The notes under the pieces were generated by a model. It did no database searches. It saw only the letters and a list, made by a program, of their open reading frames with translations, and was not told the origin of the DNA. From an uncultured Campylobacter sp. (GTDB taxonomy: Bacteria; Campylobacterota; Campylobacteria; Campylobacterales; Campylobacteraceae): a DNA stretch of 44,410 nt. Location of the stretch: positions 1-44,410 of the forward strand of contig CALCKS010000236.1 in assembly GCA_937965895.1 (NCBI GenBank), given 5' to 3'. Below, one piece after another: positions 9,217-17,277 of this stretch. Position 1 is the first letter of the stretch. The number at the start of each line of letters is the position of its first letter. Made by a program: the position numbers and the translations under genes.

Positions 9217-11199
9217 TTGAGAGCGTTAAATTTAGTTTTATTTTTTATCTGCGGTTGTTTGCTCACGCTGGGCGGATATTATTTGTATTTCGAGTTTACG
9301 AAGCCTTCTGCAAAGTCTACGGAGCTCGCCGTGCAGATAATGAACGTCGAAGAAGCGCCTAAAAACGAGAGCGTAGGCGGTACGGACGAGACAAATTCGG
9401 CTATCCTAAGTCAAGCTTTGCCGCAGGAAAAATATGCTAAAAATTTGGATGCGAACTATACGGACGCACCTATTTTAGGCGACGAGGACGAGCTAAAAGA
9501 GCAAATCCGCGTCCTGCGCGCTCAAAATAAGCTACTCTATGACGATAACGTCGATCTAGTGAGCAAAAATCTAGAAATCTCAAATATCTTAAGCGATCAA
9601 AAAGCCGAGCTGGAAACCAGGCGAAAACAAGCTGCCAGCGCTAACGACAAACAGCGTATAAGCGCGATCGACGAGCTAAATAAAAAACTAGCCAAAGCGC
9701 AAGAAGAAAACGAAAAAAATAAAAATTTAGAGCAAAATTTGACTTCTCTTCGTAGCGAGATCAAAACTCTAAAAGCCGAGCTAGAGAAAAAGCAGAGCGA
9801 ATTTGACAAATCAAGCGCCAAAACGCAAAGCGAAAGTCAAAATGCTCTAAAACGGCTCGAGGCCCAAAACGACGAGCTAAAAAGCGAAGCGCTATCTAGT
9901 AAGGCTAAATTTGAAAGCGAACTAAGAACGGCAAACGAAGAGACTGCAAAACTAAAGAGCGAAAATGCTAGGCTCGCAAACGAGCTGGGCCTAAAAGATA
10001 GCGAGATAAAAAGGATCGCTAGCGAGTATAACGCTCAGGCTCTAAATGCTCAAAATTTATCCAAAAATAGGATTGCCGTCCTAGAAAAAGAACAAGACGC
10101 GGACAAGAAAAAAATAAGCGAGCTTGAAGCGAGCCTTGAAAACGCAAATAAAAAAGCCGAGTCAAAAGCTAAGCTAAAAGCGATAAATGATGAGCTAAAC
10201 GCGACAAATAAAGAGTTAGTCACAAAGCTCGAGAAAGAAAAACAAGGATTTGAAAAAGAGATTGAACAAAACGAGGCTATATATAAAACCGAGCTTGAAA
10301 AGCTAAAAAGTCAGATTGAAAACGAGCGCCAAGAAACCGAGCAAAACGTGGCGGAACTAAAGAGTAAAATTTATGAGTTAGAAAATCAAATTTCGCAAAA
10401 AGATAGTTCACTGCAAAGTGCGGAAGCTAAGGTTGTCGAGCTAAACGAGTCGCTAAATATCCAAAAAGAACTGCTAGCGGACGAGATCGCCGCTGGTAAA
10501 AAAAATATCCAAAACTATAAAATTTTAAATAACAAAATCACGACTTTAGTTGAAAACGATATCAAAACAGCAAAGGAAAATAAAGAGCAACTAGACGCTT
10601 TAAATGAGCTTTTGACGCAAAAAGACGCAGAGCTCGCGACTCTAAGAAAACAGATACAAGACGGAGCTAAAGATTTAAGCGACACGAAGGAAAATTTAGC
10701 TAAAACAAGTACGCAAAAAAACATCGCAAAGGGCGAAGTGGCGCAGATACTAACCAAAAACGAAGAGCTGATGAGCGAAAATGAAAATCTAAAAAAGATA
10801 ATCCAGCTAAATTTTAGAGCCGAAGTGCCTAAAAAAGTTGTTTTCATCGCCTCGGTCGAGTGTTCTGATATGAGCGCGGGCTCAGACAGGCCGACGCAGG
10901 TTTGCAAAAATAAAGTAAGCGACTTTTTGCAGAGTTATAATTCAAATTATTATTTCGAGATCACGCCGATAGTGAGCCGAGGTAACTTTATCGCCACGTC
11001 AAAAGCGGCAAAAGTGATCCCGCAAGACGAGCTAGAAAAGATCAACTCATATGCAAATTTCGGTATCGGCAAAGAGCGCGCCAAGGTTGCCGGCGAGATG
11101 ATAAAAGATGAATTTGGCGACTTTTCGCGTATATCGTACAGTAACGACATCATAACTTCTCAAGATAAGCAAGGATTTATCATCAAGGTATATAGATGA
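9217..11199 (+). CDS. Long coiled-coil, membrane-anchored envelope protein
   Basis: 660 residues beginning with a TTG. One hydrophobic segment (about residues 4-25) then a short linker, then some 420 residues of Lys/Glu/Ala/Leu-rich heptad-like sequence (about 90-530) that should form a long coiled coil, and a globular end of about 125 residues. In that end a stretch reading IGKERAKVAGEMIKDEFG resembles the helix of OmpA/MotB-type peptidoglycan-binding domains (GxxRAxxVxxxL), but the rest of the signature is weak. A role spanning the periplasm or tethering envelope layers is inferred. The start is fixed by closeness to the previous stop and by the signal-like N-terminus. Its stop overlaps the next ATG in ATGA. 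Confidence 0.75.
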   Translation: MRALNLVLFFICGCLLTLGGYYLYFEFTKPSAKSTELAVQIMNVEEAPKNESVGGTDETNSAILSQALPQEKYAKNLDANYTDAPILGDEDELKEQIRVLRAQNKLLYDDNVDLVSKNLEISNILSDQKAELETRRKQAASANDKQRISAIDELNKKLAKAQEENEKNKNLEQNLTSLRSEIKTLKAELEKKQSEFDKSSAKTQSESQNALKRLEAQNDELKSEALSSKAKFESELRTANEETAKLKSENARLANELGLKDSEIKRIASEYNAQALNAQNLSKNRIAVLEKEQDADKKKISELEASLENANKKAESKAKLKAINDELNATNKELVTKLEKEKQGFEKEIEQNEAIYKTELEKLKSQIENERQETEQNVAELKSKIYELENQISQKDSSLQSAEAKVVELNESLNIQKELLADEIAAGKKNIQNYKILNNKITTLVENDIKTAKENKEQLDALNELLTQKDAELATLRKQIQDGAKDLSDTKENLAKTSTQKNIAKGEVAQILTKNEELMSENENLKKIIQLNFRAEVPKKVVFIASVECSDMSAGSDRPTQVCKNKVSDFLQSYNSNYYFEITPIVSRGNFIATSKAAKVIPQDELEKINSYANFGIGKERAKVAGEMIKDEFGDFSRISYSNDIITSQDKQGFIIKVYR

Positions 11200-11891
11200 T
11201 AATCACTCAGCCCAAAAACGGCTACCGCTACAACAGCGACACGATGTTTTTGTATGACTTTATCCGTGAGGGCGGAGTGTGCGGCGAGGTGCTAGAAGTT
11301 GGTTGCGGTAGCGGGGTTTTGGGGCTGCTTTTAAAGCGCGATTTTCCTAAAATTTCGCTTAGCTTACTTGATATTTTAGAAGCTAACGTAAATTTGGCCG
11401 CCGCAAACGCTAGCCAAAACGGGCTTGAAGCCGAGTTTATAACGTCTGATTTTGCTAAATTTAAGAGTGAAAAAAGATATAATCTCATCGTCTCAAACCC
11501 GCCCTTTTACCACGACGGTGCGAAAAAAAGCGAGAACGAGCACCTTCGCACCGCTAGATATAGTGAAAATTTGCCGCTTAGCGAGCTTGTGGGTAGCGCA
11601 AATTCGCTGCTAAAGCCGCGCGGAGTTTTTAGCTTTTGCTACGACGCTAAGCGTATATCTGAAATTTTGCTTTGTTTGAGCGAATTTAAATTTACGCTTA
11701 CTAGGCTTTGCTTCGTGCATCCAAAAGCGGACGGCGCGGCAAATTTGGTGCTAATCGAGGCTAAAAAAAGCTCAAAATCTTTGACTCAAATTTTACCGCC
11801 TATTTTTGTTTTTGAAGGCGGCGTTTATAGTAAAAAGGCGGCTGAAATTTTTGCCGCGGCAAATACGCAAAGCAAGGATGCGGCGGAGTGA
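11196..11891 (+). CDS. TrmN6/YfiC-like tRNA1(Val) adenine-N6 methyltransferase
   Basis: 231 residues with a Rossmann SAM-binding motif (LEVGCGSGVLGLLL, about residues 31-44) and the N6-adenine catalytic motif SNPPFY near residue 105, followed by the HLRTARY segment typical of the YfiC/TrmN6 family, which methylates A37 of tRNA1(Val) in E. coli. The opening TQPKNGYRYNSDTMFL is also family-like. Target RNA in this organism is inferred. Overlaps both neighbours by 4 bases. Confidence 0.8.
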   Translation: MIITQPKNGYRYNSDTMFLYDFIREGGVCGEVLEVGCGSGVLGLLLKRDFPKISLSLLDILEANVNLAAANASQNGLEAEFITSDFAKFKSEKRYNLIVSNPPFYHDGAKKSENEHLRTARYSENLPLSELVGSANSLLKPRGVFSFCYDAKRISEILLCLSEFKFTLTRLCFVHPKADGAANLVLIEAKKSSKSLTQILPPIFVFEGGVYSKKAAEIFAAANTQSKDAAE

Positions 11892-12265
11892 ATTTGCTAA
11901 GACAAAGCGGCTTTGGTTATGAATTTGACGCTAGCAAGTGCGAGCTGTGCGGCGGCAAATGCTGCACTGGCGAGAGCGGCTATATATGGATAAGCTCCGC
12001 GGAAATCTCGTCATTGGCGCAGCATCTAAAAATGAGCGAGGATGAGTTTAGATCGCGATTTTTAGATAAATTCGGATATAAATTTAGCCTCAAAGAAAAG
12101 CCCTACGACGGCGGGTTTGCGTGCGTTTTTTTTGACGAAACGGCAAAAAACTGCTCGGTTTACGACTTTCGACCGAGCCAGTGCCGCACCTTTCCGTTTT
12201 GGGACTATTTTAAGGATAAAATCAATGAATTGGAGAAAGAATGCGCGGGAATAAGGCGATTTTAA
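11888..12265 (+). CDS. YkgJ-family cysteine-cluster protein
   Basis: 125 residues. Carries the CxxCxxxCC pattern (C-E-L-C-G-G-K-C-C) close to the N-terminus and a later C-S-V-Y-D-F-R-P-S-Q-C-R-T-F-P segment, together the metal-binding hallmark of the YkgJ / UPF0153 family; the metal (zinc or Fe-S) and function are not established. The start is a GTG whose last bases overlap the previous TGA. Its end overlaps the TPR gene by 25 bases. Confidence 0.85.
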   Translation: MNLLRQSGFGYEFDASKCELCGGKCCTGESGYIWISSAEISSLAQHLKMSEDEFRSRFLDKFGYKFSLKEKPYDGGFACVFFDETAKNCSVYDFRPSQCRTFPFWDYFKDKINELEKECAGIRRF

Positions 12266-13524
12266 AATTTATATTGGCGGCCTTGCTTGTTTGTTTTGCT
12301 ACCGCCAAAGACGGCTTTGATGAGAATTTGTACGTTATCAAGGCGCTTTTGGCGGTGGAAAACGCTAGGCACGACGAGGCGACCGAGCTTTACGAGCAGC
12401 TTTACGAAAAAACTAAAAACACGGACTATCTAAAAGAGGCGCTCAGACTCGCGTTTTTTTCTAAAAACGTAAATTTTAAAAGCATTTTAGCGCTCAGCCA
12501 AAAGGTGTTAAAAGACGACGTAGACGTGCTTCGCATACAGGGCGCAAATTTGATGAGCGAAAACAAACTAGACGAAGCCGCAAAGATAATGAAAGAGCTC
12601 GTCAAAAAAGAGGACGTCTCTAAAAATCACGTCATGCTCTCTGCTGTTTACTCGATGCAAAACGATAACAAAGCCGCTCTAGGCGAGCTTGAGCGCGCAT
12701 ATGAGCTAGATAGGAGCGTTGAGAATCTGCTACGCATAGTCGATCTTTTATACAATAAAATGAACGACAAAAAAGAGGCGATCAGGCATCTGGAGAGCTC
12801 ACGCCGAATCGACGGCTGCGAGGTAGAGACCTGCACGGCGCTAGTAGATATCTACGCGCAGGACGGCCGCTACTCTGATATGATCGATGTTTACGAGAGT
12901 CTTTTTGAAGCGACGAAAGAAAAGATATATCTAGAAAAAGCGCTTGGCGTCTACGTCTATCAAAAAAACTACGACGCTGCGATCAAATTTTTGCAAAAAT
13001 ACTCCTACAACGACGATGCGCTGATGGATCTTTACGCCGCGACCGGGGATTTTGCTAAGGCTTATAAAAAGGCGCAGGAGGCCTTTGATAAGAGCTTTAA
13101 TCTCGAATATCAAGCCAAAATTGCGATATATCAATACGAAAGAGACACAAACAAACAAACAAAAAAAATAGATAAAGATAGCCTAAAGCAAGTCATAAAT
13201 AACTTTGAAAAATCGGCCGTAAAGCTAAATAACGCGCTATATCTAAACTACTACGGCTACCTACTCATCGACCACGATATAGACGTGAAAAAGGGGATAG
13301 ATCTGGTAAATAGAGCTCTCGAGCTAGAGCCGGGATCGGTGTTTTATCTAGACTCGCTAGCATGGGGATACTATAAGCTAGGCGAGTGCAAAAAGGCTGA
13401 CGAGATAATGCAGCAAGTCCTGCACGACGAGGAATTTGTAAATTCGCCCGAGGGTAAAGAGCACATAAATGCTATCAAAGGGTGCTTAAAAAAGGGTAAA
13501 AATGATACTAGATCAGATAATTGA
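12241..13524 (+). CDS. Exported tetratricopeptide-repeat protein
   Basis: 427 residues. An N-terminal signal peptide (Lys-rich start, hydrophobic core ILAALLVCFATA, likely cleavage near residue 22) is followed by TPR-like helix pairs over most of the length, for example near residues 33-60, 100-160 and 350-400 (the last with the typical LELEPGSVFYLDSLAWGYY form). Expected to act as a periplasmic protein-protein scaffold; partner unknown. The ATG lies inside the end of the YkgJ gene; an AGAAAG-type site precedes it. Its own end overlaps trpC by 23 bases. Confidence 0.82.
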   Translation: MRGNKAILKFILAALLVCFATAKDGFDENLYVIKALLAVENARHDEATELYEQLYEKTKNTDYLKEALRLAFFSKNVNFKSILALSQKVLKDDVDVLRIQGANLMSENKLDEAAKIMKELVKKEDVSKNHVMLSAVYSMQNDNKAALGELERAYELDRSVENLLRIVDLLYNKMNDKKEAIRHLESSRRIDGCEVETCTALVDIYAQDGRYSDMIDVYESLFEATKEKIYLEKALGVYVYQKNYDAAIKFLQKYSYNDDALMDLYAATGDFAKAYKKAQEAFDKSFNLEYQAKIAIYQYERDTNKQTKKIDKDSLKQVINNFEKSAVKLNNALYLNYYGYLLIDHDIDVKKGIDLVNRALELEPGSVFYLDSLAWGYYKLGECKKADEIMQQVLHDEEFVNSPEGKEHINAIKGCLKKGKNDTRSDN

Positions 13525-14287
13525 ACGAACGAAAGAGGACTTGGCACTGCGAAAATTGCAAACGCCTTTTGAAAAGCTGCAAGAGCTCGCGGCCAAAAAT
13601 CCTCGCAAGATAAAAGACGCGGCAAAAGCGCTAAAAAGCAGCTCTGACGAGCCGTATCGCATCATAGCCGAGGTCAAAAAAGCAAGCCCTAGCAAGGGGC
13701 TGATAAGGCAAAATTTCGCGCCCGTAGAGATAGCCAAAGAGTACGAAAAAGGCGGCGCAAACGCTATCTCGGTTCTAACCGAGCCGCATTTTTTTAAAGG
13801 AGATTTGGAGTATCTGGCGGCCATAAGACGCGAAAGCTCGCTGCCGCTACTTCGCAAGGATTTTATCGTAGACGAGTATCAAATTTTAGAAGCGCTCGTT
13901 TACGGAGCCGATTTTATACTACTTATCGCAAAGGCTCTTGGCGCCGATGAGCTAAAACGGTTGCTTGATTATGCGCGCTCTTTGGGGCTTGAGGCCTTGG
14001 TCGAGACGCACGACGAGGAGGATGTGGAAAAGTCAAATTTCGCATGCGCAAAGATAGTCGGCGTAAATCACCGAAATTTAAGCACGTTTGAGATGGATAT
14101 GAGTCTTTGTGAGAAGCTGTTTTCTAAAATCAAAAATGCAAGCGTCATAGTCGCTGAAAGCGGCATCTACGAGCACTCGCAGCTAAAAGAGCTGCACGCG
14201 CAAGGAGCCGACGCATTTTTGATAGGCGAGCATTTTATGAGGCAAGAGGACTTGGCAAAAGCCGTAAAAACCGTAAAGGAGGGCTGA
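13502..14287 (+). CDS. trpC: Indole-3-glycerol-phosphate synthase
   Basis: Closes the indole ring in tryptophan synthesis. 261 residues, a stand-alone enzyme without the TrpF fusion found in enterics. The substrate-binding E57-V-K59-K-A-S-P-S block and catalytic L-R-K119-D-F segment are intact, and the C-terminal AESGI phosphate-binding turn is present. No other trp gene is nearby: trpC is buried in a run of unrelated genes, with its start inside the TPR gene and the HIT gene 1 base after its stop. Confidence 0.95.
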   Translation: MILDQIIERTKEDLALRKLQTPFEKLQELAAKNPRKIKDAAKALKSSSDEPYRIIAEVKKASPSKGLIRQNFAPVEIAKEYEKGGANAISVLTEPHFFKGDLEYLAAIRRESSLPLLRKDFIVDEYQILEALVYGADFILLIAKALGADELKRLLDYARSLGLEALVETHDEEDVEKSNFACAKIVGVNHRNLSTFEMDMSLCEKLFSKIKNASVIVAESGIYEHSQLKELHAQGADAFLIGEHFMRQEDLAKAVKTVKEG

Positions 14288-14288
14288 T

Positions 14289-14786
14289 ATGGAGCACATT
14301 TGCGCGCCGTGGAGGAGCGAATATTTTAGTAAAAAGGAGCAGGGCTGCGTCTTTTGCAACGTCGTAAATCGTCCCGAAAAAGACGCGCAAAGCGGCGTTT
14401 TGTTCCGCGCAAAGCGGTGTTTTGGCATAATGAACTTATATCCTTACACGCCGGGGCACTTTATGGTGATACCGTACGTACACACCGATAATATCGAAAG
14501 CCTAGACGAGCAGACGTGGTCGGAGATGAGCGCCTACGTACGCGAGGGCGTGAAAATTTTAAAACGCGAACTAAACGCGGCGGGCGTAAATATCGGGATG
14601 AATCTTGGTAAAGCAGGCGGTGCGGGTATCGCAGAGCACGTGCACTATCATCTAGTGCCGCGCTGGAGCGGAGATACGAACTTCATCACCTCTATCGCCG
14701 AGGTGCGCGTAAACGGCGTGCCTTTTACTCCGCTTTACGAGAAGCTCAAAGCCGCGTTTGCGGACGTTTGCTTTAATGAGTGGTAA
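14289..14786 (+). CDS. HIT-family nucleotide hydrolase / Ap4A phosphorylase-like
   Basis: 165 residues. The histidine triad H117-V-H119-Y-H121 with the preceding N-x-G-x-x-G-G-A-G segment is the nucleotide-binding active site of HIT proteins. A C20-V-F-C23 pair near the N-terminus, with the upstream ICAPW cysteine, resembles the zinc site seen in some family members. The length and the start MEHICAPWRS are typical of the Ap4A-phosphorylase-like branch. Likely cleaves dinucleoside polyphosphates or nucleotide conjugates. Last gene of the compact run. Confidence 0.85.
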   Translation: MEHICAPWRSEYFSKKEQGCVFCNVVNRPEKDAQSGVLFRAKRCFGIMNLYPYTPGHFMVIPYVHTDNIESLDEQTWSEMSAYVREGVKILKRELNAAGVNIGMNLGKAGGAGIAEHVHYHLVPRWSGDTNFITSIAEVRVNGVPFTPLYEKLKAAFADVCFNEW

Positions 14787-14795
14787 ATTTATTTT

Positions 14796-14819
14796 TACCA
14801 AATTATTTTTTGGTAGAAT
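14796..14819 (+). promoter_or_regulatory. Small hairpin and -10-like box before the ankyrin gene
   Basis: TACCAAA (14796-14802) pairs with TTTGGTA (14809-14815); it could end the upstream operon. TAGAAT at 14814-14819 overlaps its 3' arm and lies 30 bases before the next ATG at 14850, so it may be the -10 of the following gene. Confidence 0.35.
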
Positions 14820-14849
14820 TATCAAAATTAAAAGATATTAAGGCATACG

Positions 14850-16061
14850 ATGAGATTTATTTTGCCGATATTTTTGTCATTTTCTTTTGTTTTTGCTAGC
14901 TTTAGCTGTGATGACGCTTTGGTTGATAAGCAGCGATTTTTCTCTCAAAATTTAACATTTTCGGGAGAATTTGAGCCAAACTGCAAGGACTCTATCCTGG
15001 GCATAAAAGAGGCTCAAATTTTACTCTCGGTAGCCCAAAAGATCCGCGCCGAAAGCCTTGCTTGCGTCGGAAATTTGGCGACTAAAAATTTAAACGAGTT
15101 TAAATTTAAGATCTTAAAAGCCTCCTATGCGCCCGAAATTTACGCCAAAGAGCTAGAGAGTCCAGACGAATACGAAAAACTCGTATCGCAAAACAGAGCC
15201 AGGCTTCGCTACTGGGGACATCAAAGCTTAAGTAACTTCACGGTTTTTAAGGACTTTAACAAAGACTACAACGCCGTCTTGGGGCTGCTGGTAAACTACT
15301 ACAAATCAAATTTCAAAATAGACGAAGGCAGCGCGATTTATTACGCTTCAAAGGTTGCAAACGAGTTTTTAAAATTTGCCGCCGCGACTTTGCAAAACGG
15401 CGATATGGATGAGTTTGCAAGAAAGGTTAGCGACCCGACCTTTACAAAATACGGCATAAATGAGGCGATATATTCGGGCGCCGTGTCGCAAGCCTCGCTG
15501 CAAAACGCCTTTAACGCTGCGCTTCTTTACGAAAAAAGCGAGGACGTGATAAGAGAGTTTTTGCGCGCGGGCGTAAATTTAAACTACGGCTTTGAGAGTT
15601 CGCTGTTTTTTGCGCTTAAAAATTTAAATAACGTAAAGCTCCTGGTTTCTAGCGGCGCGGACGTAAACTATGCAAATCTGCTCGGCGTCACTCCGCTTTT
15701 TAAGGCCGTGCAGCTAAACGACATAAATTTGGTTAAATTTCTACTAGGAAACGGAGCGTTAGTAAACAAAAGGCTGATAGACATGAGCACCAAGCTTGCA
15801 TATAGCGCAAATTTGAGCGTTCAGCTACCGAGCTTCGTGAAGCTCTGCGACTTTGACGAGGCGTCAAAAAGCGTTCTGATGAGTGCGGCGGGAGTGGCAG
15901 ATGTGGAGATATTACAGCTTTTGGTAGATAACGGCGCGGACGTGCAGGCAGTGGATGATAACGGGCTAAATGCCCTAGACTACGCAATCATCGGCAAAAA
16001 AGAGATCAATGTGCAGTACCTAAGAGCGATGGGGCTAGAGTCAAATTTGATCACCGAATAA
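14850..16061 (+). CDS. Exported ankyrin-repeat protein
   Basis: 403 residues with a signal peptide (RFILPIFLSFSFVFA, cleavage near residue 17). Ankyrin-type repeats occupy roughly residues 225-400: units such as VNYANLLGVTPLFKAVQLND and VQAVDDNGLNALDYAIIGKK show the G-x-T/A-x-L and A-L-x-x-A patterns. The N-terminal 220 residues are of unknown fold. Probably a periplasmic interaction protein. It sits before an SDR and an antiporter gene, an order I recall also from C. jejuni. Confidence 0.82.
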   Translation: MRFILPIFLSFSFVFASFSCDDALVDKQRFFSQNLTFSGEFEPNCKDSILGIKEAQILLSVAQKIRAESLACVGNLATKNLNEFKFKILKASYAPEIYAKELESPDEYEKLVSQNRARLRYWGHQSLSNFTVFKDFNKDYNAVLGLLVNYYKSNFKIDEGSAIYYASKVANEFLKFAAATLQNGDMDEFARKVSDPTFTKYGINEAIYSGAVSQASLQNAFNAALLYEKSEDVIREFLRAGVNLNYGFESSLFFALKNLNNVKLLVSSGADVNYANLLGVTPLFKAVQLNDINLVKFLLGNGALVNKRLIDMSTKLAYSANLSVQLPSFVKLCDFDEASKSVLMSAAGVADVEILQLLVDNGADVQAVDDNGLNALDYAIIGKKEINVQYLRAMGLESNLITE

Positions 16062-16070
16062 GGAGAAAAT

Positions 16071-16817
16071 ATGAAAGGAACGGCTTTTATTACTGGGGCT
16101 ACGTCGGGTTTTGGCGAGGCGATAGCTAGGGCGCTCAGCCGCGAAGGCTACAAGATCGTAGCGCTCGCTCGCCGCAAAGAAAGGCTCGAAACTCTGGCAA
16201 AGGAGCTTGGGAATACACACATCATCGTCGCCGATATCCGCGATAAAAAGGCGGTTTTTGACGGCGTGGCAAATTTGCCGCAGGAGTTTCGCGATATCGA
16301 AGTGCTCGTAAATAACGCAGGCCTAGCGCTGGGGCTCGAGGGCGTGGCGCAGACTAGCATCGAAGACTTTGAGACGATGGTCGATACCAACATCAAGGGG
16401 TTTTTGTACTCGACCAAGGCCGTTTTGCCCCTCATGATCGCGCGAAAGAGCGGCTATATCTTTAATCTAGGCTCGACCGCTGGCACATGGCCGTATCCGG
16501 GCAGTCACGTTTATGGCGCTAGCAAGGCGTTTGTAAAGCAGTTTAGCAGAAACCTACGCAACGACATCCGCGGCACCGGTATACGCGTGACCGAGATAGC
16601 TCCCGGTATCTGTAAGACCGAGTTTAGCGAGGTTCGCTTCGGCGGAGATAAGGCTAAGGCTGACGCGGTTTACGAGGGCGTGGAGTACATCACCGCCGAG
16701 GATATCGCACAGATCGTGCTAAACTGCCTAAATATGCCTCACCGCGTAAATATCAACGTCGTTGAGGCGATGGCGACACAGCAGACTTGGGCCGGGCTTT
16801 TTATCGAGAAAAAGTAG
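16071..16817 (+). CDS. Short-chain dehydrogenase/reductase, YdfG-like
   Basis: 248 residues, classical SDR. The cofactor motif TGATSGFGEAIA is at residues 8-19, NNAG at 81-84, and the catalytic S135, Y148 and K152 are in place. The sequence resembles the YdfG group, NADP-dependent 3-hydroxy acid / serine dehydrogenases, in the LGSTAGTWPYPGSHVYGASK region, but substrate cannot be told from sequence alone. 9 bases after the ankyrin gene with an AAGGAG site; a hairpin follows its stop. Confidence 0.88.
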   Translation: MKGTAFITGATSGFGEAIARALSREGYKIVALARRKERLETLAKELGNTHIIVADIRDKKAVFDGVANLPQEFRDIEVLVNNAGLALGLEGVAQTSIEDFETMVDTNIKGFLYSTKAVLPLMIARKSGYIFNLGSTAGTWPYPGSHVYGASKAFVKQFSRNLRNDIRGTGIRVTEIAPGICKTEFSEVRFGGDKAKADAVYEGVEYITAEDIAQIVLNCLNMPHRVNINVVEAMATQQTWAGLFIEKK

Positions 16818-17277
16818 GCTTTTAGCGTTAAATTTGCGGATTCGGGTCAAATTTGACTATTTTGTTAAATTTGACCCGAAATTTGACACCTAGCATTAAA
16901 TTTTGAGCGGCGGTCTTAATAATGCTTTGAATCCGTGGGGCTTGAAGCAGATATCGTAAATTTGCCTTTTTATCCAAATGACACTCCGCGCTTTAAATAC
17001 AAAATTTGACCAACAAACCAAATTTGAAAATTCCCTGCAAAATTTAAATCATGACCAAATTTAAAATTTGCCGCCGAGCGCAGTTTTAAACAAAATTTCC
17101 ACCAAAGCCTTATTTTTAACATAAATTTTTAATAAAGAGCTAGAATTTTTGAATTCTAAGCGAATTTAAAACAAAAATTTAAGCCGCATTTAGCTAAATT
17201 TACGCCTTAAATACCGACCGATGGCACGCGGGGCGGGAAAATTGATTAAACCGACGAAAAACAAAAAGGAGTTTTTG
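16818..17277 (+). other. Gene-free stretch upstream of the antiporter
   Basis: 460 bases with many AAATTT units and no convincing gene. It contains a long terminator-like hairpin at 16841-16880 and, nearer the antiporter, a TAGAAT-like -10 around 17140 in an A/T-rich region. Nothing else recognised. Confidence 0.5.
16841..16880 (+). terminator. Long AAATTT hairpin after the SDR gene
   Basis: TTCGGGTCAAATTT (16841-16854) and AAATTTGACCCGAA (16867-16880) form a perfect 14-pair stem with a 12-base loop, 23 bases after the stop. There is no T-run, so termination is inferred from position. Confidence 0.55.
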
